From Thamnaconus septentrionalis (taxonomy: Eukaryota > Chordata > Actinopteri > Tetraodontiformes > Monacanthidae): a DNA stretch of 64,000 nucleotides. The stretch lies in NCBI GenBank assembly GCA_009823395.1, contig CM020510.1, forward strand, positions 16,906,273-16,970,272, read 5' to 3'. The notes beneath the pieces were generated by a model. The model saw only the letters and a list, made by a program, of their open reading frames with translations. It searched no databases and was not told the origin of the DNA. The translations under genes were made by a program, and so were the position numbers. Positions 46,961-58,613 of this stretch are shown here, piece after piece (positions within the stretch are counted from its first letter, which is position 1; each line of letters opens with the position of its first letter).

Positions 46961-49249
46961 ATACCTCTCTCAAGTCAGTGACAGCACTCGCAGCCAGGTG
47001 TTCCTACCCTCCTCTGAAACCACCTCATAGCTACTGGACCCCTTCCAAAACATGTGAAATGTCTAAAAAGTATTAGTTTTAGCAGGATGTTATATAGCCA
47101 GGCAATTTTGTGGGAGACTTTGAACAAAGGGCTATGTAGGCCGATTGTTTTTTTTGTTTGTTTTTTTTGGATCAACAGAGTTGTTGTTGTTTCCACTGGT
47201 CCATTAGTCCAGAAAGAAAAACAAAAATCTGAAAATGGGTCTGTGTACCTTTCGGTGAAGTGCAGTCAGTAAAAAACGATCTGACAAAACTTGTACTCAG
47301 TTATTGTTATTCTCGATGTGTCACATCCATTTTCAGGTCCATTTGGTGTAACATTTAAATTTGGAAATAATCCTCATTAATCCCAACATAGATGGCAGTA
47401 AATCAGAGAACCTGGTGGCATAACAGACACAGAGAGAAATCCTCGACTTTCTGCGTGACTCCGGCTGACAGAACGAGTCGGTGTATCGCCGCACTCTCAA
47501 CTTCATTTTTAGCACACTTCCAGTAAAATTTGCTACAGCGAGTGCAGCTCGAGAGGGGGATTAAAATAATGGGGACATGACTGAAGAAGACAAACACAGC
47601 TCATTCTTGTGTGTCATTTCCTGACCTCAGTCACCTCGGCTATTTCTGACGGAAGACACGCATGTGTTTATAATGACGAGCCCCAGTGTGTATCCATAAC
47701 TTACGACTGTGCTGTGCTCCTCTCCCCAACTCAAGATAACCCCTGGCAGGACATTAAATAATGGGCTGAAAATAGAACTGTTGAGATGAAAGGAAGGATA
47801 AATAATGCAGAAAGAATACACAACCTCTTATGGGGATAAGCACACACACATACACACAAATGCACGCACACAAGCCCCTTTTTCCCCCTTTATTTTTTTG
47901 CACCGTAGTGAAGAGGAGTGAATGGATGTAGCAGGGAGGCGGTGGGCCCAGCGGAGACGAACACGGTGCTCGCCTCGTCTCCTCCCACTCCTCCCCGTCT
48001 GCCATTTGTTTCCGCTTACATTCAGACTTCATGACATACTTTGTGTCTGTGGGGAGGAACCGTGTCGTCTCCGTCGTGGACTTGTTTTTCCTGCCCACCC
48101 CAGATTTAGAAAGTTGGCGGAGCCGAACCGGCATCTTCTTATGAAACTATACTCTTTGCACTTGATTACAAAATGGATGGCTGCGACATCAACATAGAGG
48201 GTAATTTGTTTGACTTAAGTCGCCCAAATTAAAACTCCAAGCCACGCTGTAGGATATGTTTAGGCTGCGCTACAAGGCTGGGTCATATCTGCTAATTATA
48301 TCATTCAAACACGCCCTTTTTAAAAGGCCGCCGCTGCTGCTGCTTGTAATTCAAACTAAAATCTTTATTCATTTGCCAGATTAAATATGCATGTTTTGAG
48401 GTTGTTGTTTTTTTTAAATCCAACGTCACCACATTATGCAGACTTTGAGAGAGGGCGCCTGGCTGTGCAACCTTGCGCGTGTGTAGGGAGACACCCAGTG
48501 GCCGGTGACGCGTGTAACCGTAAAGGGATCAAAAAAAAAGATTAAGGGTTCTCTGACAGTGTTAATTACATCCAGCGATGGGAAAATGTGTGCTTCACTC
48601 AATCCATAGGATCTGAGGGATTATTTGCAATCAGTTTAATAAGGTGCTTATTGTCAGAATTCTAATCAAAACCGTGTGGGATTCTGCTTTTCACCAGTTG
48701 CCTACAGCAAAACATGAACATTGTTTAGCTATCCAGGTGGATGGGTTAGGAAATAAACTCTTTACCGTCTTTAAAAAAACGGCTCTATTTCCTCAACGTG
48801 GAAGACGCCGCACCCTGAGAGACAGTGTTTACTCAGCCCAGGACTCCTTGAGAAACCAACGGGCCCCACAAAAGCGCCTTTCATGAGCCGGAACTGCAAA
48901 TGCCACGCAAAACACATTGCAGCAGTGCAGTAGTTGCAGGAGAAAGACCGCTTTCCTGGGGACGCCGGGGGTGAGTTTTTTTTAAAGCATGAGCCGATGG
49001 CAGGACAGGTAACAACGCGGTGCAGCTCCTCGGAACTTTGACAGCGAGCCGAATCATTCTGCCGTTAATTGAAACTCTTATCAAGAAAGCAAAAGGTCAG
49101 GGTGGGCGAAACTCCTCCAGTAAACAGGAACAGGAAGCATCATGTCCGGTTGACGTGACAATATCACCGCGCTTCTGACTTTATTTCGGAGCCGCCGCCA
49201 CGGCCTCAGACGTTCGCGGCGAGCGTCCAGTTTGGTGCGGGCGGGTAAT

Positions 49250-50347
49250 ATGTTGCCTTTCCCCATGGGGCGGACGTGCGTGTTGACCTGCGTGGCCGTG
49301 GCGGACTTCCTGCTGTTCCTGGGGGTGTGCCTGCTCTACCTCGACAACGACGCCTTCGCACCGGGGCCGCCGCCCGCCGCTCGGTACGATAGCGACGGCG
49401 ACGGCGACGACGCTGACGCTGCCGTGACACTGCTGGTCTGGGTCCACCCGTTTGGCCAGAAATCCAGTCTGCCCGACTGCGACCAGCTCTACCGCATCCG
49501 CGGGTGCACGGTGACCGACAACAAGAGCGCGTACCAGGTGGCCGACGCCGTCATCATCCATCACCGGGACGTCGAGCGTCTGGGGGAGCCGCTGCCGCAG
49601 GAGCCGCGGCCGCGAGCACAAAAGTGGATATGGCTGAACCACGAGTCGCCCTCCAACAGCGGCAACCTGTCGCTCTTCGACGGCGTCTTCAACCTCACCA
49701 TGAGCTACCGCGCAGACTCCAACATTTTCCTGCCCTATGGGTATCTGGTTCCGCGCGGGCACGGACGCGAGGGAGGAGCGGCGCTCTGCGCGCCCCCTGT
49801 GTCGACGCGCCTCTTCCGGCCTTACTTCCTGGCCTGGGTCGTCAGCAGCTGGAGCGGGTCCTCGGCGCGCGCGGCCTTCTACTACGAACTCAGCCGCCAC
49901 GTCCACGTCGACGTGTACGGGGACGTGGGCGAGCCGCTGCCTCGCGGGGAGGGCAGCGTGGTGTGCAAGGTCAGGCAGTACCAGTTCTACTTGGCGCTGG
50001 AGAACTCCCAGCATACCGACTACATCACGGAGAAGCTGTGGAACTCCCTGGAGGCGGGCGCCATCCCAGTGGTTCTGGGTCCGCCCAGGGAGAACTACGA
50101 GCGCTTCCTGCCCCCCGAGGCCTTCATCCACGTGGATGACTTCTCCAGTGTGCGCGGGCTGGCGCTGTACTTGCTCACACTCAGGCGCAACACGTCGCTA
50201 CTGAGGCGCCACCTGGACTGGAGAGACAGCTACTGCGTCCACCAGCCCAGGTTCTGGACGGAACACTTCTGCACAGCCTGCCGGGCGGTGAGGGAGAGCA
50301 GAGGCCGCACGGCCATGGTGCAAGACTTGGGCCAGTGGTTCCAATAG
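49250..50347 (+). CDS. alpha-1,3-fucosyltransferase (GT10), FUT9/FUT4-like, intronless
   Basis: This enzyme class transfers L-fucose from GDP-fucose in alpha-1,3 linkage to GlcNAc of N-acetyllactosamine, making Lewis x-type epitopes in the Golgi. The 365-aa type II membrane protein has a short cytosolic tail, a membrane anchor at about residues 10-31 and an acidic stem near 48-56. The catalytic domain carries HHRDV (104-108), FYLALENS (246-253), YITEKLW (258-264), PVVLGPPRENYE (273-284) and FIHVDDF (292-298), plus a C-terminal CTAC (341-344). Arg106 in HHRD, in place of Trp as in FUT3, predicts type 2 acceptors. Sequons lie at N91, N139, N148 and N314. The start is ATG 49250 (A at -3); an in-frame ATG lies five codons on, and the reading frame is open a little upstream without another ATG. 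Family members are usually single-exon. Paralogue assignment is uncertain, so no symbol is given. Confidence 0.95.
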   Translation: MLPFPMGRTCVLTCVAVADFLLFLGVCLLYLDNDAFAPGPPPAARYDSDGDGDDADAAVTLLVWVHPFGQKSSLPDCDQLYRIRGCTVTDNKSAYQVADAVIIHHRDVERLGEPLPQEPRPRAQKWIWLNHESPSNSGNLSLFDGVFNLTMSYRADSNIFLPYGYLVPRGHGREGGAALCAPPVSTRLFRPYFLAWVVSSWSGSSARAAFYYELSRHVHVDVYGDVGEPLPRGEGSVVCKVRQYQFYLALENSQHTDYITEKLWNSLEAGAIPVVLGPPRENYERFLPPEAFIHVDDFSSVRGLALYLLTLRRNTSLLRRHLDWRDSYCVHQPRFWTEHFCTACRAVRESRGRTAMVQDLGQWFQ

Positions 50348-50414
50348 TGATGACATTTTCAGCTTTTGATAGTATTGCGAATATGTTAAAATAATGTATA
50401 ATTTAAATTTGTAT

Positions 50415-50420
50415 AATAAA
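50415..50420 (+). terminator. polyadenylation signal of the fucosyltransferase gene
   Basis: A canonical AATAAA lies 68 bp after the stop codon at 50345-50347, in AT-rich DNA, implying a very short 3' untranslated region. Confidence 0.6.
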
Positions 50421-50639
50421 GATGAATGGATCCTGATTCTGAATCCAGGCCTGTTCTCTGCTGTCTGAACTTGGATACAGTTCATACTGACATTTACATA
50501 CTGTACATACTGCAGATTCTTGATTATTGCTGCTGTTTTTCTATTTTTTTTTTTATTATACATTTACTTTCTTTTATATCTTTTATATTTCTTGTATTTC
50601 TATGGTTGTTTTAAATTTGACACTTTGAATTGAAGCTGT

Positions 50640-50700
50640 TGTTGCAACAAAAAGCAATTTCCCCCTAGGAATTCTGATTCTGATTCTTATTGGGATCAAC
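50640..50700 (+). repeat. LINE-like 3' tail downstream of the fucosyltransferase
   Basis: The segment contains CAATTTCCCCCTAGG followed by repeated TTCTGA units, resembling the AATTTCCCC...ATTCTGATTCTG tail of fish non-LTR elements. The body of an element was not identified. Confidence 0.35.
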
Positions 50701-50838
50701 CTAACCAGTGAATACAAAACAAACAAAGACCAGGTGACACGTTGACACTCCCATTCTAAAGGGTCTGTGAAGGTTCTCAGTCATCCAGGTCTTAAAGTAG
50801 ACGGGTTCAGTTGGGGCAGCTTGACTTGCTCTTGCGAT

Positions 50839-50910
50839 CTTGAAGACGTTTCGCCTCACCGGAAAGGCTTCTTCAGTTCAACTGAAGATGAAAGGCGAAA
50901 CGTCTTGAAG
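50839..50910. repeat. snapback inverted repeat (GACGTTTCGCC / GGCGAAACGTC)
   Basis: The arms at 50839-50856 and 50893-50910 are reverse complements at 17 of 18 positions, with an inner perfect palindrome CTTCAGTT/AACTGAAG at 50870-50886. The motif recurs in fish genomes in my memory and may derive from terminal sequences of Penelope-like elements; that attribution is tentative. Confidence 0.55.
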
Positions 50911-51294
50911 AACAAGTCCAGTTTTAACCCTTCTTCTTTAACATTCTAAAGCCACCTGTCAACTTGATCATCATGAAAAGGTGCAACAGCTGTAAATTCG
51001 TAATTGCTGCATTTGTTTTAGTGCAAAAGACACAAATAGTTTTTAATTTGGGCTGGTAACTCTATGACATCAAAATGTAATAACCTCATAATCTAAATTT
51101 ATGACATCTGGGATCTCCAGCGACCCCCCCAAGACCCTGAGTGCAGGATAAGCGGTTGTAGAAAACTAAACAAGATATAAATTATAAGGTATCTAACACC
51201 TTGCAGGCATAAGCAAAAAGAAAAAAACAACAAACAAACCAGGAGCCACTTTATTGAAAACCATTTAACATGCACACATATTCTGTAACACCCC

Positions 51295-51303
<9 letters not shown>

Positions 51304-51333
<30 letters not shown>
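51304..51333. repeat. (AC)n microsatellite
   Basis: About 15 AC units between the fucosyltransferase and col26a1. Confidence 0.95.
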
Positions 51334-51335
<2 letters not shown>

Positions 51336-54300
51336 AAAATTCGATGATGTCACTACAGTTATGGTCTTAACCAGGCTTAACAAGAAAATTTAAATCCTGT
51401 AGTCCAAGATGAGCGGCAAAAAGCAGCTCAATCCGAGAGAAGAAGTTGAGGAAGCTGTTTGGAGTGCGCTCAGCGCTGCACAACAAATCACATGACACTT
51501 TTTTTTGTGCTCAACTTCGTTACCGGCAGTAGTACCACAGAGCAAGTATTCCTTGTATAGAGGTGCTCGTGTCACAGCTGGATGTGCATGCCTCAAATAC
51601 CCCCTGCTTTTGTGTCTGTACATTATTACCCGCGTAATTGGCCATGGATCCCTCAAAGAGGCCCAGAAGACCACAACAGCGCTGTTCGACGGCCTAAACA
51701 GGCCTCTGCACGTCTCTGCAGCACCTTCCTGTCCCACCTGTGGCGAGACAGCCGGACCCACACGTCCCCTGGTGTCTAAGTTAACACAGCCATGCATGTT
51801 GTGCTGAGCGGTTAATACTCTCTCGGCTGTTGTTGTGTCAGGCTGAATGAAAGAGAAGTTGAACATATGTGTCTGTTTTAAAATGAAATGAAATAAAAGG
51901 GGACCCTGTGAGTCTCATGGTGGAAACCAGAAGCTGCCATGTGGAAGATTTAAATTTACACCTCTTTGTTAGTGCCCTGACACTGAATTAACACTTTACA
52001 CTGTCAAATGGGGCACATGGGCACTGAGAAATGTGGCTCTCTCCGTAGTGAGCTGATGTTCCAACAGCTGCTGGAAACGCTGACGTCTCTCAGCAATAAT
52101 CCTTTCAGACAGCCAGAGCCTCCGTCCCATCCAGAATCTCATTCATGCACACGAGGATTTTATTGGCATATCGTTTTACCCCAAAGTTAAGACATTTTCA
52201 CATTTTTATTCCTTCGCCTGTTTACGTGCTTCTCGTGCCAGAGCTCTTTTCCCCCCTCGTTCTGATCCCTGCTTTGATGTAGCTCCCACGTGATTGGAAG
52301 GGGACAAAAACAAGGCGCTCTCAGAGGGAGGGATGAGGGAGGCAGGTTGTCAGAAACCTGAGAGAGGTGCAGCTGCTCTTAATGACATCAAAAAGGGTGG
52401 ATTTTCAGAAATGCATGTTTTAGCCCACATTTTCGAAAAGGGGGACCGAGCAGAATAAGTTAATTATGGATGTTTTTCAATTTCTAAGGAGTTCATTGAC
52501 AGGTCAGAGACACTATTAGAACATTTGGAAAAATATTCAGCCGCAGGGGGCCGGATAGCTTCAAAAATATTTGTGCACCCTCAACCTTAATTAATTCTGC
52601 TATAAAAAACAAAGGTTCAAGATGTTGTCAGTATCAAATTCATTTTATTACAGACTCTATAAGTTAACTGTCAGCCACATGCTGAATTATGTGTTTGAAC
52701 AGGTGCAGTTCTTTCCAACCAACAGCGATGCTGGAATCTGACAATTTTATTCGCTCACTTCAGCAGGGGGAAAATCTGCCCCTTTAGGGTTTCGCCAAGT
52801 GTTTATGATGTGTAAAACGATGTTTTGGGTTTATGAAGCACGGCTGCGATAGAAAGCACAACATCACAGTGTGAACACGCACGCACGCACGCACACACAC
52901 ACAAACAGAACAGTTTGAGTGACAAAACACACCACGTGACGCCGCGCATCGGTGTCTACACAGGAGAGCGGTTGTAGCTCGCTGCTTTTCCTGCGCTTTG
53001 TCGAGAGCGAGGACCCAGAGGAGAAGATTCACAACACCTTCCAGGTCTTTGACGCCAGAAGAGAAGAGAAGAGAGTCGGTCTGGGATTTCCATCACACAG
53101 CCGCACAGAAATAACCCCTTTGTGTGCGTCCTTACAGCGCAGAACGCAAAAGAATCTGTCTGAATCTCGCGAGGGGGGGTGAAAAAAAAGAAAATGAGCG
53201 AGACTGTAAATCCTTAACAAAGTTCTCGCAGGCAGATGATGCATATCTTGTTCGCCGAAGCACAGATCACAGGTAAATCAAAGCCAAACAGATGAAAACA
53301 GTAATTCTTCTCCCCTGGCTCCTCTCCTGCGGGATAAAATATCACCCCGTGTCAAAGGCTGACAAGTTTACAGAGGATGAGGTGAGTTGTTGCCTGGCAA
53401 CAAGGTGAAATATCGGCTGTATCAATATGAGATATGCGATTCAAAGGTACGAACTGCGCTGATGCCGGGGAATCGGCGGAAGGTGAGCCCTGATGAATAC
53501 TCATCGTCTGAGGCAATTTAATTTGATTTAAACCCCTTAACTACCAGCTACAGCTTATTACAAAGATCCTTCTCAGCCCTTCTCCCAGGGCCTCTCAACA
53601 GTGCCATTCATAACCTACATGGCCCCTGGCGGGAGACACAGTAATCTCATTTGTACAGCAACAGATGTTTCTCTTAAAAACATCCGTCTGCCGGGGGAGC
53701 GAAAAAAGTCTGCCTCTCATTCTCTCAGGGGATCAAAGAGGACCAGTCTGACCGCTACGAAGTCTGTCACATTTGCGCTGGGTTTTTTCTTCCTTCTTGG
53801 GGGACATATTGACTTACAGTAGGCTTACTATGCTGCGAAACGTAAACGCTCTCCCCCCTCATTCCTGCCCGTCCCGACACGTATTTTACGAGGGAGCTTT
53901 CAAGTCCCGTGTACATCAAACGGACGCAGGGAGAAAAGTGTGTGTGCGGGGGTGGGGGGATTGAAACAGAGGAAAAATGCATATGAACAACAACCCCACC
54001 CTCCCCACCACCACCACCGCCGCCGCCGCCGCCACCCAGACAAATAAACAGCCGAGTGTTCCCATGGCAGCGCAGCAATCTGACGGCTGGATTCCCATGG
54101 CTGTGTCTCGCTGCCCCATAGACCTCCATTTTGTCTCACTGATGGCTCCTGTGATTGCAATCATCCATCTTACTGTCAAAGGCAAAAAAAAAAAAAAAAA
54201 AAAGAAGGAAGGGGGTTGGGGGGGGCAAGGGAAGAGGTGGGCTGGTCGCACACACCATCTCTTTCTCTTGCTCTCTTGTGTCCGACAAACAAGCCACCCC

Positions 54301-55040
54301 ACTGTGAGCGGTGGTCGCCAACACTTGGCCCACAGGCAGGCACCTCCACACTCGGCCGCTTTGTGTGCTAGCGTGTGTGCGTGCGTGTTTACATTTACGT
54401 GCGTGCGTGCGTGCGTCCGTGGCCCTGCGATCCGCAGAGAGAACACGCGTGGGCGTTGCATCTCCGGCTGCCTGTGCCTGCCCATTATGCTGCATGATCA
54501 GTCAGTGGAGTGTGCGCGCCGGGAGCCGTGGACATGTCTGATCTCGCAGCTGATCAAAAGCACCAGAGACTTGCTCCCTTGTGGCCCTGTGCGCAAGTGG
54601 GCCTCATATCAACATGTCTCTGTTCAGTAGACAGGAAAAACAAGAGGAGAGAAGCAGGCGGGGAGTGGGGGGTTGGGGGAGAACATCAGGAGGAAGACAG
54701 AAACAGGCGGGCGGGGGCCGGCAGACGAACGAGTAGCGTTGCAAAAGGGGGGCCAAAAGCGTAGCGTGTGACAACACAAACAAAAACCCTCGCTAAACTC
54801 CCGGCTCTGATGAGCTAATTGAAATGGCAAAAGCCAGCTCCTGTCGAAGCAGGAGCGTGCCTGTGATCCCGCTGACGGCTCCCGTGGATTCAGGAGGGGG
54901 GAAAAAAACTAAATAAATAGAAAAATGAAAAGAACAACAAAGGTTTTGCGCATTCGCTAACAGGTGAGTCGGATGCTGGAACGCTAACCCCCTACCCCTC
55001 CCCCGCTCCCCCGGCTCTGAATGCCCCTGTTTACCTCGAC

Positions 55041-55722
55041 CAGTGTTGATGGGATTACTGCATACAAGTAATCCAACTACTGATTACTGATTACTTCTTA
55101 AAAAGTAATCTAATTACTTCTTTAACTACTTTGTTTAATAAGTAATCAATTACTCATTACTAATTACTTTAGTTAAAAAAAATATCAAGTAACAGTTGCT
55201 CAGTGCTTTGGAATGAACTTTATTAAAGTGCAAATTTTGCAACTCCAAATATTGCCTATGTCCTCTTGTCCCTTTTGTTGTTTAGTTGCAGTACTGGAGC
55301 CGCCACATGCCACCCTCGCCGTTGAGAACGTCTTGTTTGTTCTCTGATATACTGTAGACGAGATGAACAGAAAATAATGTTTGTATTTCCAGCCATCAAA
55401 TGCAATCTCTGTTTTTTCTTTTGCCGCCACAATGCTTGTTTTGGTGCGTTGTCGCATATCAATGACGTTGCATGCACGGCTGCATCGTCAATCTGCAACA
55501 TTGTTTTCTGATGTTTTTCTAAATTTCTGACATTTTGTGGATAATGAGACATTTTTAGCTTGCAAAAAATTTCGGGAAAGTAACGGAATCATTAGTTGGT
55601 CAAGTAATTATGATATAAATACCATATTTGCCACCAGTAATCCTGGTACATTACTCCGTTACTCAACAAGTAGTTTAATTACAGTAGTGGATTACTTAGT
55701 AATAGGTTACTCGCCAACACTG
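55041..55722. mobile_element. hAT-type MITE with 8-bp target duplication
   Basis: The element begins CAGTGTTGATGGG and ends CGCCAACACTG. It is filled with TAATTACT and AAGTAATC motifs typical of the widespread fish MITE with CAGTGTTGGG ends. It is flanked by ACCTCGAC (55033-55040) and ATCTCGAC (55723-55730), 7 of 8 bases identical, as expected for hAT insertion. No transposase frame. Confidence 0.8.
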
Positions 55723-57908
55723 ATCTCGACAACAGGAGCCCGTGTTGGGATCACAGTGGAAGGGGGCGCAGGCCAGTACAGAGGAAGAGGAGCAGCAGCA
55801 GTCTGGAAATGAGTGCGACCCGCCTGTGAGGTTGTGGTGACAAAACTGAACCCAGTGACATTGGCCTCTTTGTTCCTGGGACCTTAATCATCCTTTGATA
55901 ATCAAAACGCATAAACATCAACCAAACATGAGGTCTCTCGCAGATGAAACAACGCGGCACTCTTAAACATTCCCTTGCCATAAAAAAAAAATTAAAATTA
56001 AAAATCACCAAACGTGAAGAAGACAAAAAGGCGGCTGTAATTTCAGGCGAGACCACATCAGTAAACACTTTAACTGGAGACTGAACAAAATAACACCGGC
56101 ACTTCAGTCAGGATCTGCTCCGGGGGTTATATTTTATGTTCAGCGTTTAATGAGGAACGATAGTGATCTTAGTTTAGCACAGAGACACTTTAACTTATAA
56201 CCGCACATAAAGGCCATGTATTTAGACAACACCAGACCTCATTTGTTGAAAACATGTCAAACCCGAGATAAACAACATGATGCTTTGTAGACCTAATTGC
56301 ATGCCACACTATTTCTTGGCAAGAACGAGACGCAGTATTTTCTAACAACACTGTTGAAAGGGTTTTATTCATCTGTGCCAAAGAGTGGAGTCAAATGAAA
56401 TACCTGCTGATTGACAGACAACACTAATTGATTTAAAAACTGGATTTTATGTAATTGACAAGCCATGAAGTGAATGACTTGAGATCAGGGGTGCATCAGT
56501 GCTTTGCCTCAGAGGCATTTTCTCACAGTCGTTGGTCCCACGCTGATCAGCTGCAACGTGAATGTCGCTGCCGGCATAAATTGATATTATCCGTCGATGC
56601 AAAAAATCTGGCAGTCATTCCTGGGCGCTGGAATTTGTAGCATGTCTTGCCGCACAAACAGTTTGAAACAAAACAACAGCGCATGTCGTAGGCACACCTT
56701 GATAATGTTGCTGCGGAAAGACTCGTGCAGATGTCTTCTGGTCTTCCTTGACAATTAATATGCAACAGCTTGTTTGTAGTCATTGATTAATTAACTCACA
56801 GTTGAGGTAAGGCAAAGCAGTCGAGGATCAGAGTCATTTTTTCAGGTTGACAGATAAGATTAAGATTTTTTTTTTTACAGCAACCTGGGGTCATCCAAAT
56901 TTATCACAGTAAAACCACTACGGAACCAAAGCAACAACACCTAACAATGAACCAACGATGCAGATTTGTAAAGTCCAGACCATGTGGCAAAACTGCTGTC
57001 CCCTGTCTTGTGGACGTCCAAATGAGGGCTTCTTCTGAAACGGATCGATAGCTGATCTAACAAACTCTGGCCCGCTTGAGAGTATTTTTGTACAGTGGGC
57101 CCTTGCCAGCCGCAAGTGTCAATCAAAAGACGCACTTTCTGACGTCGTTCTCACTGTGTCTTTTCTGGTTGTACCATGCAGATAATTCATTTCAGCACTT
57201 CCACAATAACACTGATATTTCAGTGATGCAGGACCACAAAGCCTGCAAAGAAATTGCTTGAAAAATGTGACGGTGAGGTATTGGTGCCAACCTGGAGTAG
57301 AGATGCCCAAATCAAAATCTCATGACCTGGACAAGACAAGGCGTTTTTTTTTTATTATTATTATTGTTTGTTTGTTTGTTTTTAAGAGCACTGTAGTGGT
57401 TGGGTTTTATTGTATATGAAATAATGTGTTATAAAATAATCCCAAGTCAATACGATTTATGATCCCTTTAACTATAGGATCGCTCCCATCACACACCTTA
57501 TCCTTCAGTGGTGAAAACTAATCAGTGCAGTTTTATACCTTTGAAAGCAGTCGACTGCATTCATATCCCTGTTCTCAAGCAAGCTCTGCTATTATGTAAC
57601 TCACAGCAATAAATTACATATTCTCATTTTAAACCCCAGAAATGTCAAAGGATGAACAGTGAGACGAAGAGAGGCAGTTCCAGATATGATGAATGCTTTA
57701 TTATCCAGAAAACAACAGGCTTTGTCTCTCAGAGACTCATTACACAACAATCATAATAGCGTTAACAACAATAAAAAAAACAACAACATAAAAAAAAAGA
57801 TCTCTGAAGATGTTTATGAAGATGTCAAAGCAATGCTGTCGCGTTAAGTGCCTGGACAGGAGAAGAGCCCAACGCAAGATTCCAGGGTCAAAATCGTTTC
57901 AGTATCTC

Positions 57909-57951
57909 TTTATTTTACCTCCCAGATGTGCACTCAGCCCTTCCTTTTATT
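57909..57951 (-). terminator. candidate col26a1 polyadenylation signals
   Basis: On the minus strand AATAAA occurs at 57951-57946 and again at 57914-57909, about 530-570 bases after the col26a1 stop. These are the first canonical hexamers found downstream of the stop; use is inferred. Confidence 0.35.
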
Positions 57952-58482
57952 TTTGCTCAACAGTGATGTTCTTGGCAGTTTGTCATGTCTGACCTCAACT
58001 AGGCAGAGTAACCGGAGAGAGAGAGGAATTAAAGGAACAAATACATTTGACAGGCTAACGCAGGATGAACCCTGAGGTCATCCCGAGACCGCATTTGACA
58101 CCGACGGCATATATTTTGGGTTCAGCTCTCGGGAACTCACGTTACAGCCACAAGAGCTTTGCGACATCGGCCAAAAGAAAAACTGATGTGTTTACGAGTC
58201 GGAAGGAGAGGAAGATGCCCAAAAACTTCACAACATCAGCTTCAGAACAAGATTATATTTCGTTGCTGGAGCTAGGATGCACATGGCCATGGGGCAGTGT
58301 GATTAAAGGATTTTGGGGAAGAAAAAAAAAATCTCTTCCATGAAATGCTCAACATCTCATGTATGCACACAGCCCCATTTTTTACATCTCAAAAAAAAAA
58401 ATTGTAATCATAAAAGGTATAAGAGTCGTGACACAAATAAATCTGCCACATCTGTCACAATAAAACACATATGCAAAGACTC

Positions 58483-58613
58483 TTAAAGGGGAGCTCGCCG
58501 CTGTTCCCTCTGCTCTAATGAAGGAGTTTGAACCGGCTGAAGACGCTTGAACTTTATGGCGGCAAAAGACAGGGGATCTGAAATGCTGCCAAACCCGGAT
58601 CCGTCAGAGTTGT
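58483..58613 (-). CDS. col26a1: col26a1 terminal coding exon
   Basis: The split Asp is followed by NSDGSGFGSISDPLSFAAIK, then FKRLQPVQTPSLEQREQRRA and PL, with stop TAA at 58485-58483. Acceptor is CTTGACGCAG, preceded by a good pyrimidine tract. Human has HDPLAS at the same junction (recalled); the rest of the tail is diverged and basic. Confidence 0.88.

Larger units (their letters stand above)
42661..49249. other. intergenic region between cux1 and the fucosyltransferase
   Basis: The cux1 and fucosyltransferase starts are divergent, 6.8 kb apart. A degenerate SINE remnant (43768-43895) and a repeat fragment beginning GGTCCCATATTATGC (46769 onward) lie here. No MYL10-like exon was recognised, although human has MYL10 in this interval. 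Remaining sequence is AT-rich and unassigned; 49100-49249 becomes CpG-rich and is the likely fucosyltransferase promoter. Confidence 0.6.
50421..57908. other. intergenic region between the fucosyltransferase and col26a1
   Basis: The fucosyltransferase and col26a1 converge here. Features are a LINE-like tail near 50640-50700, a snapback repeat at 50839-50910, (CA)n at 51304-51333, (ACGC)n at 52878-52898, (GTGC)n near 54377-54418 and a hAT-type MITE at 55041-55722. No coding exon was recognised. Confidence 0.6.

Noticed and set aside
42661..49249. MYL10-like gene expected from human synteny
   Set aside because: No EF-hand motif or suitable spliced frames were seen in either strand of the interval.
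49181..50131. Long open frame (about 316 codons) antisense to the fucosyltransferase
   Set aside because: It mirrors GC-rich codons of a clear GT10 gene on the other strand, has no recognisable domain and is a composition shadow.
49504..50139. Overlapping plus-strand frame of about 210 codons inside the fucosyltransferase
   Set aside because: It is the other reading frame of the same GC-rich sequence, Arg/Gly/Pro-rich and without family similarity.
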